A stretch of 64,000 nucleotides of DNA, from positions 96,893 to 160,892 of the forward strand of contig CAUDNR010001446.1 of the NCBI GenBank assembly GCA_958430865.1, in the 5' to 3' direction. Source of the stretch: Entrophospora sp. SA101 (taxonomy: Eukaryota > Glomeromycota > Glomeromycetes > Entrophosporales > Entrophosporaceae). A program made the position numbers and the translations under genes. Of the stretch, positions 61,440-64,000 are shown in pieces; within the stretch, counting starts at the first letter, position 1, and the number at the start of each line of letters is the position of its first letter. The notes beneath the pieces are model-generated. The model was not told where the DNA came from. It worked only from the letters and a program-made list of their open reading frames with translations, and searched no databases.

Positions 61440-62442
61440 CATAGTGACGATGATGATAACATGATGATTATGCCATCAACAATGATGACAATGATAATGA
61501 TAAATTATACCACTGCTATTGTTGTTATACAAACTTTTATTTTTCTGAAAATAGAGATTTATTTATCTATCTATTGTGTTGTAAATTAATTTTAACTTTT
61601 TCTATCAAAACTTATGAAGAAATGATTTTGATAACTGAGAAATCATTAAGGCAAGAAATGTTCTTGGGATTATAAATATCACACAAACATACCAATCGCA
61701 AGTCGCTAACTACTATATAGCTAGATAATTCTTTTAGATAAACTGGAAGAATATTAAGAAACCAGTAAGGAATGGGGAAAAGAATAAGGATAATTAAATA
61801 AAACTTGGAACTAATAAGAGAAGTGAAAACAATGACAAAGGGTTAGTGAAATAAAGGTTGGATCATTTAATGATCAAGAAATAGGGATTAAAAGGAATTC
61901 AAAAGGGGCCTTTGGGTGTATAAGATAGTAAAATAAATCATAAAACAACAATAAAGAAAATTTATACCTAATCCAAAGAGATCCAAACCAAGAAAAAAAT
62001 CAACCCTTACAAAGAGGATTGAAAGAACTAAATTTAACATAAATAAGAAACAATGAGATGATGAAACAATATAACAATATAACAAACAATAGAAAAACTT
62101 ACCAAATTTCAAGAAGGAATACATAGAAAATTTTTCCCTTGAACTGAAAGAAAATTAGCAAAAGAAGTTTTCAACCTTAGAAGATTATAAAGTTGTTAAC
62201 AGCAGCAATGAATTGCAATTGTTGCAATCGTTATAAGTAATAATAGTCGCTTGTTCCCTTTCCTCCTTTGATGATCATTTTAAAAAAAGAACATGTATTT
62301 CTTTAACATTAAACAATCATTATAAATAATCCTAATAATTGATAAATACAATTTAATTCACTCATTTTATATCATCACAAATACAATAATATTAGATTGC
62401 TCTTTAGGTCTAACAACCTTATTTAATATTAAATCACTCATT

Positions 62443-62530
62443 TTAACAAGTTGGGTTATAGCCACCAACAACTTCATCTGCTTCTTTAAGTTCTACAACA
62501 GCTATAGTTTGTTGAATATTATAGTAAATA
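62443..62530 (-). pseudogene. TLDc domain scrap
   Basis: The minus frame reads NIQQTIAVVELKEADEVVGG and then YNPTC and stop. It matches the TLDc stretch that reads NINKTLVVGKIQNSEKIIGG then YNPLDW in gene 3. The rest of the domain is not recognisable. It shows that TLDc duplicates also seeded the region beyond the palindrome. Confidence 0.5.
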
Positions 62531-63058
62531 CTGCCCTGGAAAATCTATCTTGAGTCACTCGAAGTATTTTTTTTTCCTTAAATATTACTGCCCTAGAAAA
62601 TTTATCTTGAGTCTCTTGAAAATTTTATTTAAAATTAAATATTTCATTTTTAAATTTAATAATTTTCCTTTTCTCACTCTTAGTCACTTTTGAAGTAGTA
62701 GCCTTGGTTGCCAATGTATCCTAACCAAGATAATATTGAAAAATTTCTTCTTCTTTACAATAATAAGGCTTAATTGTATATCCATTAAGCATGGTGGACA
62801 TTCATTTGTCCTACATAATCATACAGAAAAAATTTATTTAATTTGTTGAAATGTGTACAATGCATTTTTAAGATTGATCAAGATCTAAACCCTCCTTTTA
62901 AATTAATTCTTCAGACTCCTCCAAATTAATATTATCTTCATTATCTATATTATTTCATCCTTCTCTTCATCTTCTTCACCTAATATGGATGTATTATCAT
63001 TACATAATTTTTTATGCCATTCAATAAATAATCAAGACAATGTTGACATTTAAACTTT

Positions 63059-63859
63059 AGATTTTGATTAGTGATGTTAGCCGGCTAATAATCTGCATAA
63101 TTAATTTCTAAATTTGGTAATATATTTCCGCGCTACCTTCTTGTTATGGAAATAAAGTTACCAATTTAGGTAGTAAACGGCTTAGCCGGCTAAGGATTTT
63201 TAAATGGCTAACATCACTAATTTTGATAATTCCTTCTCATTTGTGTGGAATCTTCCCTTCCTGTTCGAGTGCCATTGACCTCATTAATATTGTTTTTTCA
63301 ATTTGGATAAATACATGAATAACTTCTTTTCTTCCTTATCCATTGTCATTGTTGAAGTCAAATTTGATTTGCAAAGAAAATCAATATTAGAATTTAAAAT
63401 CAAACATCCTTATTTTTTGCACTTAATATGAATGTGTAAAGCATTTACTAGAGCCTTTCTTTTTGGATAGTTTAATCTACCATGCTGGAAGGAATCATTC
63501 ATGTTTTTGACCTCGTCATTGGAAAAACGTTGTATGATTTGGTCATAAAGTGTATGACAATTGGATGAGTCTTTTTTTATTAGTTTGTTAATTATATATA
63601 TAACTAAAGGTAAATAAGAATCTATTTTAATGCTGATATTGCTATTGTTACCGGAATTAGATTTGGACGCTCTTTTGGCCGAATTTAACTAATTCCGAAA
63701 TTCTTAATTTTTATTATTATTTTATTTTATTTATTTCTATTTTTATAATCTTATTAATTTAGTATTATTTTATCCGTATTACATCTATTTTCGTAATACG
63801 TTTTATTTTTTTTTTATTTTTATTTTAACTTTATTAAGAATCGTCTTTCCAATATTTCA
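63059..63859. repeat. Repeat R, right copy (801 bp)
   Basis: Reverse complement of 8804-9604. It contains the TIR element copy (63068-63220) and the exon-like frame on the minus strand (63410-63688). Its outer edge lies within a palindrome (AATATTTCAATTTTGAAATA starting at 63851). Confidence 0.85.
63068..63220. mobile_element. 153-bp MITE-like element, right copy
   Basis: Mirror of 9443-9595, with the same 15-bp ends and the same TCAAAA flanking repeats read on the minus strand. Confidence 0.7.
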
Positions 63860-64000
63860 ATTTTGAAATATTAGAATTACTAATTAATTGAATTGTATAT
63901 AAGGAGCTTGAATTCAATGTATTTGTAAAGTAACTTTCTAACAAGTTAATTAGTTTCGACTAAGAAAACTAAATAAATAAAATAGTAATATTTTATTTAA
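63860..64000. other. Window end, no gene
   Basis: A+T-rich sequence with a TATA-like GTATATAAGG at about 63895-63904 on the plus strand. Whether a transcript starts here cannot be seen. Confidence 0.3.

Larger units (their letters stand above)
59970..63058. other. 3,089-bp segment found only on the right side
   Basis: It lies between the right arm and repeat R; on the left those two meet directly. Contents: a (TTA)n run at 60207-60245, an exon-like frame at 60428-60517, a TIR element at 60995-61439, a TLDc scrap at 62443-62530, and minus-strand pieces near 62890-63056 that read acidic (NLEESEELI) and then KFKCQHC, possibly a transposase start. The hydrophobic frame at 61888-62124 (minus) is unsupported. 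The sequence AGATTTT flanks the segment on both sides. Confidence 0.8.

Noticed and set aside
61888..62124. Hydrophobic 78-codon minus frame
   Set aside because: Phe/Leu/Tyr content is expected from A+T-rich DNA; no family feature and no neighbour support.

Overview
The window looks like nuclear DNA of an arbuscular mycorrhizal fungus of the Rhizophagus type. The evidence is very high A+T, short GT-AG introns, poly-Asn/Asp runs in coding sequence, a cluster of BTB-BACK-TLDc genes, a kinase with an HCDLHSGN catalytic loop, many decayed transposon pieces, and a fungal polarity gene of the Pob1/Boi type. The organism call is inference from gene content; I could not run a search.

The layout is dominated by copied sequence. 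Two runs of ten N (5114-5123 and 35013-35022) split the window into three contigs. Positions 9598-34544 and 35023-59969 are reverse complements of each other, 24,947 bp per arm, with no length difference between mirrored features (mirrored coordinates sum to 69567). The centre is a 468-bp single-copy stretch plus the second gap, inside a protein kinase gene. Each arm carries, from outside to centre: a Pob1/Boi-like gene (SH3-SAM-PH), a small possibly secreted peptide, a TLDc tail relic, two intact BTB-BACK-TLDc genes, a broken membrane glycoprotein gene, a block of 1.16 kb (A), a nine-exon two-pass membrane protein gene in a 2.53-kb block (B), zinc-finger and other transposon relics, a TLDc pseudogene, and the kinase.

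Outside the palindrome, the left flank (5124-9604) is a mosaic. A third copy of A, in the opposite relative orientation, is joined to a third copy of B at a 10-bp microhomology. B is joined to an 801-bp repeat (R) that is also present, inverted, at 63059-63859. On the right, 3,089 bp (59970-63058) separates the arm from R; on the left the arm and R meet at a 7-bp microhomology beside a small TIR element. These joins look either like a complex replication-template-switch rearrangement or like chimeric assembly of a repeat-rich locus.

The first contig (1-5113) holds the end of one gene, a Q-rich pseudogene with two in-frame TGA codons, a broken diverged member of the membrane-protein family in block B, and a third BTB-BACK-TLDc gene broken by one missing base. 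The genes do not form an obvious pathway. The region is best read as an expanding and decaying array of lineage-specific families (BTB-TLDc, two-pass membrane protein, kinase) next to one conserved cell-polarity gene. The two arms differ at two bases in coding sequence I compared, both inside one BTB gene and both matching its neighbouring paralogue.
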